Positions 24,401 through 36,600 of a stretch of 64,000 nucleotides of DNA are shown here, piece by piece. Under the pieces are notes generated by a model, which did no database searches, was not told where the DNA came from, and worked only from the letters and a program-made list of their open reading frames with translations. Every line of letters starts with the position of its first letter. Positions within the stretch are counted from its first letter, which is position 1. Both the position numbers and the translations under genes were made by a program. Source of the stretch: Owenia fusiformis (lineage: Eukaryota > Annelida > Polychaeta > Sabellida > Oweniidae); NCBI GenBank assembly GCA_903813345.2, contig CAIIXF020000006.1, positions 33,827,524-33,891,523 of the forward strand, in the 5' to 3' direction.

Positions 24401-27400
24401 TTCTGTAAGATTTAATTGTTTCCCTTCATATAAGCCAGGTATGCCCATGTATGTGTTTGGTAAGTGTATGCCTAACAAAGTATTATGTAAGATTTAATTG
24501 TCTCTCCTTCATATTAGATAGATATGCCCATGTATGTGTTTGGTAAGTGTATGCCTAACAAAGTATTCTGTAAGATTTAATTGTCTCTCCTTCATATAAG
24601 CCAGGTATGCCCATGTATGTGTTTGGTAAGTGTATGCCTAACAAAGTATTATGTAAGATTTAATTGTTTCCCTTCATATAAGCCAGGTATGCCCATGTAT
24701 GTGTGTGGTAAGTGTATGCCTAACAAAGTATTCTGTAAGATTTAATTGTTTCCCTTCATATAAGCCAGGTATGCCCATGTATGTGTTTGGTAAGTGTATG
24801 CCTAACAAAGTATTCTGTAAGATTTAATTGTTTCCCTTCATATAAGCCAGGTATGCCCATGTATGTGTTTGGTAAGTGTATGCCTAACAAAGTATTATGT
24901 AAGATTTAATTGTTTCCCTTCATATAAGCCAGGTATGCCCATGTATGTGTGTGGTAAGTGTATGCCTAACAAAGTATTCTGTAAGATTTAATTGTTTCCC
25001 TTCATATAAGCCAGGTATGCCCATGTATGTGTTTGGTAAGTGTATGCCTAACAAAGTATTATGTAAGATTTAATTGTCTCTCCTTCATATAAGCCAGGTA
25101 TGCCCATGTATGTGTGTTGTAAGTGTATGCCTAACAAAGTATTCTGTAAGATTTAATTGTTTCCCTTCATATAAGCCAGGTATGCCCATGTACTGTATGT
25201 GTGTGGTAAGTGTATGCCTAACAAAGTATTCTGTAAGATTTAATTGTTTCCCTTCATATAAGCCAGGTATGCCCATGTATGTGTGTGGTAAGTGTATGCC
25301 TAACAAAGTATTCTGTAAGATTTAATTGTCTCTCCTTCATATAAGCCAGGTATGCCCATGTATGTGTTTGGTAAGTGTATGCCTAACAAAGTATTCTGTA
25401 AGATTTAATTGTTTCCCTTCATATAAGCCAGGTATGCCCATGTATGTGTTTGGTAAGTGTATGCCTAACAAAGTATTCTGTAAGATTTAATTGTTTCCCT
25501 TCATATAAGCCAGGTATGCCCATGTATGTGTGTGGTAAGTGTATGCCTAACAAAGTATTATGTAAGATTTAATTGTTTCCCTTCATATAAGCCAGGTATG
25601 CCCATGTATGTGTTTGGTAAGTGTATGCCTAACAAAGTATTCTGTAAGATTTAATTGTTTCCCTTCATATAAGCCAGGTATGCCCATGTATGTGTTTGGT
25701 AAGTGTATGCCTAACAAAGTATTATGTAAGATTTAATTGTCTCTCCTTCATATTAGATAGATATGCCCATGTATGTGTTTGGTAAGTGTATGCCTAACAA
25801 AGTATTCTGTAAGATTTAATTGTTTCCCTTCATATTAGCCAGGTATGCCCATGTATGTGTTTGGTAAGTGTATGCCTAACAAAGTATTCTGTAAGATTTA
25901 ATTGTCTCTCCTTCATATTAGATAGATATGCCCATGTATGTGTGTGGTAAGTGTATGCCTAACAAAGTATTATGTAAGATTTAATTGTTTCCCTTCATAT
26001 AAGCCAGGTATGCCCATGTATGTGTTTGGTAAGTGTATGCCTAACAAAGTATTATGTAAGATTTAATTGTTTCCCTTCATATAAGCCAGGTATGCCCATG
26101 TATGTGTTTGGTAAGTGTATGCCTAACAAAGTATTCTGTAAGATTTAATTGTTTCCCTTCATATAAGCCAGGTATGCCCATGTATGTGTGTGGTAAGTGT
26201 ATGCCTAACAAAGTATTCTGTAAGATTTAATTGTTTCCCTTCATATAAGCCAGGTATGCCCATGTATGTGTTTGGTAAGTGTATGCCTAACAAAGTATTC
26301 TGTAAGATTTAATTGTTTCCCTTCATATAAGCCAGGTATGCCCATGTATGTGTTTGGTAAGTGTATGCCTAACAAAGTATTCTGTAAGATTTAATTGTTT
26401 CCCTTCATATAAGCCAGGTATGCCCATGTATGTGTGTGGTAAGTGTATGCCTAACAAAGTATTCTGTAAGATTTAATTGTTTCCCTTCATATAAGCCAGG
26501 TATGCCCATGTATGTGTTTGGTAAGTGTATGCCTAACAAAGTATTATGTAAGATTTAATTGTTTCCCTTCATATAAGCCAGGTATGCCCATGTATGTGTT
26601 TGGTAAGTGTATGCCTAACAAAGTATTATGTAAGATTTAATTGTCTCTCCTTCATATTAGATAGATATGCCCATGTATGTGTTTGGTAAGTGTATGCCTA
26701 ACAAAGTATTCTGTACGATTTAATTGTTTCCCTTCATATAAGCCAGGTATGCCCATGTATGTGTTTTGTAAGTGTATGCCTAACAAAGTATTATGTAAGA
26801 TTTAATTGTCTCTCCTTTATTTAGATAGATATGCCCATGTATGTGTGTGGTAAGTGTATGCCTAACAAAGTATTCTGTAAGATTTAATTGTTTCCCTTCA
26901 TATAAGCCAGGTATGCCCATGTATGTGTTTGGTAAGTGTATGCCTAACAAAGTATTCTGTAAGATTTAATTGTTTCCCTTCATATAAGCCAGGTATGCCC
27001 ATGTATGTGTGTGGTAAGTGTATGCCTAACAAAGTATTCTGTAAGATTTAATTGTTTCCCTTCATATAAGCCAGGTATGCCCATGTATGTGTGTGGTAAG
27101 TGTATGCCTAACAAAGTATTCTGTAAGATTTAATTGTTTCCCTTCATATAAGCCAGGTATGCCCATGTATGTGTGTGGTAAGTGTATGCCTAACAAAGTA
27201 TTATGTAAGATTTAATTGTTTCCCTTCATATTAGATAGATATGCCCATGTATGTGTTTGGTAAGTGTATGCCTAACAAAGTATTCTGTAAGATTTAATTG
27301 TTTCCCTTCATATAAGCCAGGTATGCCCATGTATGTGTTTGGTAAGTGTATGCCTAACAAAGTATTCTGTAAGATTTAATTGTTTCCCTTCATATAAGCC

Positions 27401-30400
27401 AGGTATGCCCATGTATGTGTTTGGTAAGTGTATGCCTAACAAAGTATTCTGTAAGATTTAATTGTTTCCCTTTATATAAGCCAGGTATGCCCATGTATGT
27501 GTGTGGTAAGTGTATGCCTAACAAAGTATTCTGTAAGATTTAATTGTCTCTCCTTCATATTAGATAGATATGCCCATGTATGTGTGTGGTAGGTGTAAAT
27601 GTTTGGTAATTGTAAACTGTAACGTACATAGGGCAATGTGCCTTACCTCACCATCCGTGACTTCCATAACCTCTTCATAAACCTTTTCTTGGATGTCCTG
27701 GTGAAGAGCCATTTCATAAGCAGCCCAGCTAATTGTAGTAGAGACTGAGTCATATCCAGCAAGGATAAATATGATCGCATTTGCCAAAATCACATCATCT
27801 TTAAGTCCTATTATCAAGATGTGGAAACCATGAATGATGCTTATAAATAACCGTGGTATTTTCCCAATAAATACGGCAATAATATTTTCATCAAAAAATG
27901 ATAATTTGTGAAAAAATATTTTACAAGAGATATGAAAACATGAAAGTTTAGATATCCATAATGTTCAATTTGAATTTAATCAAAATAGACCAGGATCTAA
28001 TAAATATTTCAGTTAGATGAATCACAACCTGGTGCATTTTATGGGACTTCAATAAACATAAAACTCAAATGGGGAAGATGTTACATTGCAAGGTAGACAC
28101 TTACTTTTATCTTCATCCTCAACATCTTGGGCCTTCAGCATGAGACTCAGAAAGTCATTATGTTTCTGTAAAAGTGTATTTTTGTAACTTGCATTTTAAT
28201 AATAACATGGTACTGAAGAATTTAAGCACCAGACTCATTGTACTAAGTAGGCGGGATGTGCTGCCCCGAATGACTCTGGATATCGGACCTCTGGAGTCAT
28301 GGCAAATCTCAGATATATAAATATGGACATGTACTTACATTTGGATCAGCCTTTCTATTTGCTATTGCCTGAGCCATAATGTTTTTAAAGAATGCATTTG
28401 TCTCTTGTGGAATTGCTCCCATCCCAGACTTTATAACCAATGGAGCCAAAGCAGGTGCAAGCACAGCAACTAAAGTCACCAATTTTGATTGAGAGTGTTA
28501 TTTTTGGTAAAGGTATTATAACATTAATATACCAATTTGCAAATTTGAAAATGGAAAAAGTCATGGTTTGTTCTTTGTCTCAACCATTAACCGTTTAATA
28601 ACAAATATTTTATACATTCTTTTCAGTGTTCCATTTTTTACTTTGTTCCTTTAATTCTTCTTTCCCCTCTAGTCATTGTGCAAGCATACATGATCGTGTT
28701 TTTTTCATATGCGATAGGTGGACTTTTCCAAGTACCATCGATATTTAATGTTTAAATATGTTTCTGAATGTTTACACAGAATTTGATTACACGTAGTGTG
28801 TGTTCTTTATCCTTTGGACAAAGGACATATACAGGGTGTCCGGAAAGTAAAGATACAAATGCTCTAATTTCAAGAGATTTACCTGTTATGAGATGAAATT
28901 GCTCCAGAATGTAGAATTACATTATAACAATATATACTGCAACTGTTATGACTTTCAGTTTGAAAATGAAAAAGTTATGGTTGTTATGGTAACGGGAGTT
29001 GAGGGTAAGTGGAGCAACGTCACAACTGTGTTCTACAAATCTCTTTCCTACTCATATGATCTTGGCACTCCACCATCTATTCCTATATTATATCAAATTA
29101 TGTACCACAACAGCATAGGGATTAGTAATGTAACATTATTTGATCATTTCATATTACTGCTATCATTGAATATTCAGTATTTTCCCCATTATCTATACAT
29201 TCTTGGTGCATCTTGACCGGCGGTTGAAAGACCTGACAAAACCGCTGCTGTCCATCTCTCAGATTGCTGATAACATTTGCTTCCAGCTGAGTCTAATTTT
29301 TATGTTTACCTTTTTACAAATATTTCTTTCAAATGGTCATTAAGGTAGAAGTCTAAATAGGCTTTATCAGGTGAATGTGGGGCATTGTATAGAAAGGTTT
29401 AATGTCAAGACACTCCATTGTAAGATTTGTTTTTTTGCTTTGTGAATTGGTGCATTGTGGAGATGCAATATTGACTTTCCTACTTATGGCCAGGGACCAT
29501 TCTTCTAGGCACTTGTATAATATTTCCTTCATTATACTGGTAAGTGACATAACATAGTTCTGATATGTAGCAATGACATCATTATATAATAGAAAACACT
29601 ATGGCAGCAATAATACATTGATGAATAAAAAAACATAGATAGAAAATACAACAAAAAACACTGTTTCAAATGGTTGTCTTTTAGCAATTTTTCACTTCTT
29701 AGCGTTGTTCTGGAACTGCTCCGCATACCCCTCACATCCATAACCATAACAACCATAACTTAAACACATTAAGACTATATGGGATGAAAGTTGGTAGATA
29801 TATTGTAATGTTGTTCCTCTACAATCTGTACCAATTTCATTTCAAAAAACCCAAATTTCTTAAAATAAGAGCATTTGTATCTTTACTTTCCGGACACCCT
29901 GTATGTCTTGTTTCGAAAAAAGGGAATTCTTCAAATATCCTGAAGATGACATACTTATCCCTGCGGCGACTCTGAAAAATCCAGCTTGAGAAAACTCAGC
30001 AGAATGGGTAATAAACTCAGACTTTGGATTATTCTGAACTTGTGCATCTATTCCAAACCCAATCGCTGCAACTATATCCAAAGTGCATTTTCCAACCAAA
30101 CTGGAAATGGAAGAAACATGTGGTGTGATCTCAAAGGAGATGCCACCATTTATTGATACAACTCAAATTTTAGGCACTATATTTATACTGTAAATAATAA
30201 TCCAAAAACAATGTGAAAGTAGTTTGTACTTCTTAAAGGTGAAAATTAAAGATGCAATCAGAACTAGAAAATTCAAATTACTCTTTGAATTCAAACATGT
30301 CATCAGCGTCCGCTCTTTCTCCCATCTTTTCTAATAGGGTATTGTTATACATGTTTAAACTTTCCATCATCTGCAACACATAAAATACAATACTCAATTT

Positions 30401-33400
30401 GCACCATATGAGCAAAATTAGATAGTGCTAGCACCAGTGACAAAAGGCATTGAATTGCATTGGAATGAACATGACAAAGCACAGCAAGAAAAAGAAACAT
30501 TTCAGAGTCCAAACAATCAGATGGAACACGAAGCTCAAATATCCTTTAACTACTGTATTATATAAAATTATTAAACAGTTAAAACCCATCACAAAGTCGC
30601 CATAGTCCACAAAACACAATAATTCAGTTTAACAGCAAAAGTTTGAAATTCTAAATGATTGTGTTTCTTGTTTACATGAAGCTTTATACCCGTTTAATCT
30701 TGCCACTAGTGAATGCTTGGGTCATCACATTTCTTGTTTACATGAAGCTTTATACCCGTTTAATCTTGCCACTAGTGAATGCTTGGGTCATCACATTTCT
30801 TGTTGTTTTCCACTCATCATCAACTAAGTCTGTTAACATCTTGTCAATGATTGGTCCAAAAACTGCTGGCATTTTCTAAAACAAGAGAGGCTATTTGACT
30901 CATCTCTACATAAAGCCAATGCTAGTTACTTTATATGATTCTACATGTTGATTACAGAGAAGGAAATGATCTTCATGGCATTTTCATGTGCAACATGTTG
31001 CATTCATGCAATTTATTTCATATTCCAACTAGCCCTACCACTTACTCTTCTATTTTGGAAATTTGAGAATTCTTTGACCAAAACAGTTTTAAGTAGATCT
31101 CCATCAGCAATAGCTAAATTAGGGACACTTCCATCAAAGAAGCTGCAAAAACATTACTGGAACATTTATCATGTTTATAATGGTATGTGCAAATGTAAGA
31201 ACACAACAACAATCAACCCGCTCCATTTGTCCCAAAAAAGGTTTGTACGCCTAGCAACAAACAGTGATTACAGAGCTCATTCCACCCCACTTTTTGAAAT
31301 GTTAAAATTACTCAATGTCTTTGATATTAATAAGCAAGTCAAATGTATATTTATGTTTAAATGGAAAATGACTTGGATAATTATAGGAGTATATACCCCC
31401 GTCTTTTTACAATGGTGCACGAAAGAAATCCCTATAATACCAGAAATAGAACGACTTATGACAAACCCAAAGCTCGAACAAATTATGGCAGATCATCTTT
31501 ATCCTTTTCAATACCACAACTTTGGAACAATCTACCAGAAAGACTTAAAGAAATAAAAAGTATCTATATATTTAAAAAGGAACTGAAAAAACTGTTTTTG
31601 GAGAGCTATTAATTCACTTGAAATTTTGTTTTGTTTTCTCCTCACTGCCCTCGCCATCACTCCCACCCCTTCTCTTGTGTATTCCTTTTTGTCCTCTTCT
31701 ATTACTGGACATAACATATCTCTCAGTTTATCAGATTCTTATTTTTATAATCAAACACAGTTTTGATTCTTTTGGTTTGTTTGATATTTATTTATTTTTG
31801 ACATAGCCTGCTGTTTACAGCTTCCATCTATCAACCTCTCATCATGTATGTTTGTATTCAATGGGTCTCTTCTCAGATGTGACAAGCAAAAAATGAACAT
31901 TTGTATGGTTGAATGCAAAGACAAGTCCCCAACTGCACATTAACAGGTATGACAACACACAACTTTTATTGTAAAAATTTGTTGGGAATATACACTTTTT
32001 AAGTGTCACCCACTCATACATTGTATATTTGTGTGAATTTAAAAAAGGAAATAAACATAAAACGTTTAATTTACAATGTGTTTAATCCCAGGGCTAAATC
32101 TGATACTAACATAGACATAACATTTTATGATGGTCTCAGGTCTAATGTAAGATGAGGTCCAAAGAAGAACACAAAATTGTTCTCTAAAATCTGATTAGCT
32201 TATTGGTTGTATATGCCAACAAATGTTACAGAATTACACCTTTTAAAATACAGAATGAAGAATTAATATTTTACATTTAGAAAAAAATCTTTGTGTGTTA
32301 CATTTAAGTGTTTTCCAAAGTTACATACATACGATATTTAGTTTATATTTCCTTTATTGTTTTAAATTAAACTTACCCATATACTTTGTTATTCTTATAC
32401 CGTTCATACATTACCACATCTGCATCTACAAAGCCCTGGAAAATAAATCATGTTGCATTGGTATTCACTTACAGTATTTATTTCTTCAAAATGGAATGAA
32501 ATGGCCACACATTTATTAAGGTTCATTTTTTAAAAAGATATATTAAGTTTTTAGTTTTTTATTATGATATGTGTTTTCAATATGTTGCCCTTTGTGTTCT
32601 ACCTTAACAATGTTCTGATATAATGATTGAGGAATGGTCAACATACTTAAAATGGTCATGAATGAAGACTAACATACCCCTAAAATGATATTTAGAATGA
32701 TTTGTGTAGTCAAACGTAAATGAACTGAATGACCTTAGTTTTAATCCATATGTAACTTTATTATGTGTTCATAATTGACAAAAGTAACTATTTCCATATT
32801 ATTTTCAATGAAACCTTTGGGGGCACCTTTAGGTGCATTAGTTAATGGATCCTTTGCCAGATCAGCTTGGGATATTGTTAAGGTCCTTCAACTTCCTTAA
32901 ATAGAAACATTCAAGCAAATTCACCCAGGGAAATGGTTTAAGTCCTGTAATTAGGGCCTACCTTAAATATGAACACCCAGGTTGTGCCAATTATGGGAAA
33001 TGGAGTAGGTCCTTTAATACCTTGCGCTGACCAATAGCCAAAGTTCCATGTAAGGTATCTAAAACATTTTAAATCAAATTAATTACATTGCATTCCCATT
33101 TGCTATCAATATTTTAATTAAAACTTTTGAGGGTCCCTCTTTTGATTTTCAGGACCCCCACCCCAATAATGCCCAACCTCTTTGACAAAATTGATCCTTA
33201 TTCCTTAGCCTAAAGATAATACATTTCTCACCCAAACTCCATTAACTGATGAATGAGTTTACGTTACACAAAACATGTATTTTTAGGGATTGTTTATATT
33301 GTAGATTCTTAAAAACGTGCAGTTAAATACTGGCAATAGCGATGATCAGAAAACAAAAATTTGGGGATTTTATTTTAGAGTCACCCTATAATTTACATGC

Positions 33401-33499
33401 AATCAGATAAGAATGATTAACTTACACATAGAGCGCAGTTAATACACATACTATGACCAATAGTATATCTGAGACCTCCACTAGCCCAAGAATATTCAT
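15496..33499 (-). CDS. Cytochrome P450, CYP3 clan, gene A (complete, 503 aa, 14 exons)
   Basis: Exons 1-14 on the - strand: 33499-33426, 33058-32962, 32435-32377, 31142-31046, 30875-30756, 30370-30282, 30100-29955, 28469-28339, 28165-28105, 27807-27647, 17118-17030, 16392-16255, 15983-15821, 15582-15496. They sum to 1512 nt with GT-AG joins. Features: an N-terminal membrane anchor (about residues 10-29), hinge KGPTPFP, C-helix DDEWK, I-helix AGYDS (308-312), ExxR (ESQR, 365-368), FIPER, and the haem loop [10 protein letters not shown] with Cys445. Length and motifs match CYP3A-like microsomal monooxygenases, which oxidise lipophilic substrates with P450 reductase; the substrate cannot be inferred. 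Oddities: Ser312 replaces the usual I-helix Thr, Ala447 replaces the Gly of FxxGxRxCxG, and intron 10 is 10.5 kb because of a satellite-like array. It is the most diverged of the three copies and ends VERRLMD. Confidence 0.93.
17531..17728. mobile_element. MITE with TA duplication bordering the 82-bp array
   Basis: Terminal inverted repeats of about 28 bp (cgctctcctccataagtttg at the left, its near-exact reverse complement at the right) are flanked by TA at 17529-17530 and 17729-17730. It has no coding capacity. This fits a Tc1/mariner-type MITE. The first array unit starts immediately at its right end, inside gene A intron 10. Confidence 0.75.
17731..27597 (+). repeat. 82-bp tandem array, about 120 copies, in P450 gene A intron 10
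   Basis: The unit is 82 bp (for example starts at 17811, 17893, 17975). A minority 83-bp variant carries tctctcc for ttccc, in many copies with ttagatagat for taagccaggt. Other variable sites are tattctg/tattatg and gtgtttgg/gtgcgtgg/gtgtgtgg. From about 18404 to 23827 the array consists of three head-to-tail 1808-bp higher-order repeats (22 units: 18 of 82 bp and 4 of 83 bp) that look identical by eye. Outside this core the variants are shuffled. The array begins at a MITE and ends about 50 bp from the exon 10 donor of gene A, so it accounts for most of that intron. Confidence 0.95.
28832..29901 (-). mobile_element. Mariner-like element, decayed, in gene A intron 7
   Basis: Ends cagggtgtccggaaagtaaa and its reverse complement form inverted repeats of about 35 bp or more, with TA at 28830-28831 and 29902-29903 (classic TA target). 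Inner sequence is also partly inverted (ttatggttgttatgg at both sides). On the - strand near 29350-29395 there is an APHSPD motif followed by YLDFYLNDHLKE, resembling the third catalytic Asp region of mariner transposases. It is 1070 bp long, with frames broken. Confidence 0.8.
30664..30795 (-). repeat. 66-bp tandem duplication of the exon 5 end and donor of gene A
   Basis: Two identical 66-bp units (30664-30729, 30730-30795) each contain the last coding bases of exon 5 (encoding TSGKIKR) and the donor with following intron bases. The inner donor at 30755 gives an exon that matches genes B and C. Using the outer copied donor would insert GTA TAA, a stop, directly after KIKR. The exon boundary was set at 30756 on this basis. 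Confidence 0.85.
31150..31615 (+). mobile_element. LINE fragment (CR1/L2-like ORF2 C-terminus), broken
   Basis: Antisense to gene A, inside intron 3 next to exon 4. The + strand encodes RFVRLATNSDYRAHSTPLFE and then, in another frame, YNTRN and QLWNNLPERLKEI, followed by FKKELKKLF. This is the usual C-terminal tail of Jockey-superfamily (CR1/L2-type) non-LTR retrotransposons. A frameshift near 31360 separates the two halves. It is a 5'-truncated relic and the boundaries are approximate. Confidence 0.75.
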
Positions 33500-33694
33500 C
33501 TTCTTTCTGAAAAACACATTCAACAGACCCATAGCCAGGGGGAGGGTTTGAGCTGAGTTTGAGTTCTTTCAAAATCATGCAGTTTTTCAGAATGGCTCAG
33601 TTTCTTTCAAAATCATGCAGTTTTTCACCATTCAATTTCACTTTTCAATTGATTTTGGCCATTTTTGGGCCAAAGTTGTCAAAAGTGACCCCCT

Positions 33695-35505
33695 GGTTTA
33701 TACCATTTTGCTGAAATAATACAATATTGTTCTGTTATTGTGTATATCCCATCCCACACTGTTGTATACATTGCTGTTATGCATATCGTGTTTATACCAC
33801 TTTGCTGTAATAATACAATATTGTTCCGTTATTGTGTATATCACATCCCAACCTGATGTATACATTGCTGTTATGTATATCGTGTTTATACCACTTTGCT
33901 GTAATAATACAATATTGTTCCGTTATTGTGTATATCACATCCCACCCTGATGTATACATTGCTGTTATGTATATCGTGTTTATACCACTTTGCTGTAATA
34001 ATACAATATTGTTCCGTTATTGTGTATATCACATCCCACCCTGATGTATACATTGCTGTTATGTATATCGTGTTTATACCACTTTGCTGTAATAATACAA
34101 TATTGTTCCGTTATTGTGTATATCACATCCCACCCTGATGTATACATTGCTGTTATGTATATCGTGTTTATACCATTTTGCTGAAATAATACAATATTGT
34201 TCTGTTATTGTGTATATCCCATCCTACCCTGTTGTATACATTGCTGTTATGCATATCGTGTTTATACCACTTTGCTTTAATAATACAATATTGTTCCGTT
34301 ATTGTGTATATCCCATCCTACCCTGTTGTATACATTGCTGTTATGTATATCGTGTTTATACCACTTTGCTGTAATAATACAATATTGTTCCGTTATTGTG
34401 TATATCCCATCCCACCCTGTTGTATACATTGCTGTTATGTATATCGTTTTTATACCACTTTGCTGTAATAATACAATATTGTTCCGTTATTGTGTATATC
34501 ACATCCCAACCTGATGTATACATTGCTGTTATGTATATCGTGTTTATACCACTTTGCTGTAATAATACAATATTGTTCCGTTATTGTGTATATCACATCC
34601 CAACCTGATGTATACATTGCTGTTATGTATATCGTGTTTATACCACTTTGCTGTAATAATACAATATTGTTCCGTTATTGTGTATATCACATCCCACCCT
34701 GATGTATAGTACATTGCTGCTATGTATATCGTGTTTATACCACTTTGCTGTAATAATACAATATTGTTTCGTTATTGTGTATATCCCGTCCCACCCTGAT
34801 GTATACATTGCTGTTATGTATATTGTGTTTATACCACTTTGCTGTAATAATGCAATATTGTTCCGTTATTTTGTATATCCCATCCCACCCTGATGTATAC
34901 ATTGCTGTTATGTATATTGTGTTTATACCACTTTGCTGTAATAATGCAATATTGTTCCGTTATTTTGTATATCCCATCCCACCCTGATGTATACATTGCT
35001 GTTATGTATATCGTGTTTATACCACTTTGCTGTAATAATACAATATTGTTCCGTTATTGTGTATATCACATCCCACCCTGATGTATAGTACATTGCTGCT
35101 ATGTATATCGTGTTTATACCACTTTGCTGTAATAATACAATATTGTTCCGTTATTGTGTATATCACATCCCACCCTGATGTATAGTACATTGCTGCTATG
35201 TATATCGTGTTTATACCACTTTGCTGTAATAATACAATATTGTTTCGTTATTGTGTATATCCCGTCCCACCCTGATGTATACATTGCTGTTATGTATATT
35301 GTGTTTATACCACTTTGCTGTAATAATGCAATATTGTTCCGTTATTTTGTATATCCCATCCCACCCTGTTGTATACATTGTTGTCTTGTATATTGTGTTT
35401 ATACCACTTTGCTGTAATAATACAATATTGTTCACAATGTTAAGTTATTGTGTATATCACATCCCACCCTGTTGTATACATTGCTGTTATGTATATTGTG
35501 TTAAT
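33695..35505. repeat. 94-bp tandem array, about 19 copies, in the 5' flank of gene A
   Basis: The unit is 94 bp (the same motif recurs at 33738, 33832, 33926). Some 97-bp units carry gatgtatagtacattgctgc. A five-unit higher-order block of 476 bp repeats (marker tgtttcgttattg at 34765 and 35241). Each unit gives spurious 70-87 aa open frames on the + strand. The array begins about 195 bp upstream of gene A's ATG, so it occupies the promoter side of the gene. Confidence 0.93.
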
Positions 35506-36249
35506 AACTTTAGGTCCCCACTGCATGTACTGTGTACAATGTTTCTGTGTAGATTCATATATTGTATACAATGATGTTCTGTTATTGTTTATATTCCACA
35601 CAGCTGTATACAATGCTGAAGAGTTGTATAACATGAATGTGTATAATTAGTCAGGCATAACATACAGCAGATATGTATTAACAGACTTACCCTTTAATTT
35701 AGCCTAGTAATTACTATCATATTGTAAGATAAGTGAACTTAGCCTTTGGACTACTCTATTTATTTCATGTTGGATCATAATTATAGTCATTTTAGACCAA
35801 ATCAGTTTGCAAACATCCACTTTGTCGTGCAGTTTACTTTCCTACCTGGTGCTGGTATTGCAACACATTTCTAATCTATTTTTGTCATTTGCTTTTAGCA
35901 TTATCAGAATATTTAGATTGGTTTAAGTGGGCTGCCCTACATAGATTAAATGTGTGTTGATTCATGTATTACTAATATTTCTAAAGCAGCAGTATACTGG
36001 TCCAATGGGGTTAAATGTATGGCATATCATACAATGTCAAGCTCAAGTGCCAACTAGATTCCCAAAAATCTAAAAGGATGAGAATCCTAAACCCCTTCTA
36101 TCAGCCCATAAGAAATTGGACATGAAATAAGAACATGATCACTACATCATGGAAAAATGTAAAATATGGGTAAATGTTTCTGTATACATATGTACATCTA
36201 TAGGTAAAGTATGCATAACTACAATGCAATACAATATAGTACAACAAGG
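35506..36249. other. A-B spacer, no feature recognised
   Basis: AT-rich sequence between the 94-bp array and a degraded dispersed repeat. No exon, RNA gene or structured repeat could be supported. Confidence 0.4.
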
Positions 36250-36600
36250 CATTAACATGACAATATGTCACCAACTAGTTGCTCACAATATTATTAGTTC
36301 AATCTTAAGTTAGATTTGAATTTCTGAGAACTTGTAGATGATTTTGAAAAAAGATTGGTCAATTTGAAGTCCAAAATACCTTTTTTGACCTTGAGAACAT
36401 CAATGAAGGTCAAATCTCAAATCTAAAGTCAGATTTGAACTTCTGAGAACTTGGAGATGATTTTGAAAAAACTGAAGTCAGTCTTAAACAGTTTAAGTTA
36501 TTGAAAGTTTTAAGAATATGTTACAGACGCCAACCAACAACCAACTGCCGTCACAAAAAACGGAAACCATAACAATATGTCACCATTTTTTGGTGGTGAC
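36250..36600 (-). repeat. Degraded relative of the 3331-4160 dispersed repeat
   Basis: The reverse complement shares blocks with 3331-4160, including agatttgaacttctgagaac-like and agatgattttgaaaaa segments and the gacgccaacc end. The flanks both carry acaatatgtcacca (about 36261 and 36572), possibly a target-site duplication or part of the inverted ends. Confidence 0.4.

Noticed and set aside
25074-25325. Open frames of 73-83 codons in the 82-bp array
   Set aside because: They exist only because the 82/83-bp and one 87-bp unit happen to shift frame without a stop; no start context or single-copy relative.
17731-27597. A CRISPR array (regular repeats over 10 kb)
   Set aside because: The repeat is continuous with no unique spacers, and the surrounding DNA is eukaryotic with spliced P450 exons.
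33738-35650. Series of 70-107 codon frames on the + strand
   Set aside because: All are translations of the 94-bp tandem unit in rotating frames.
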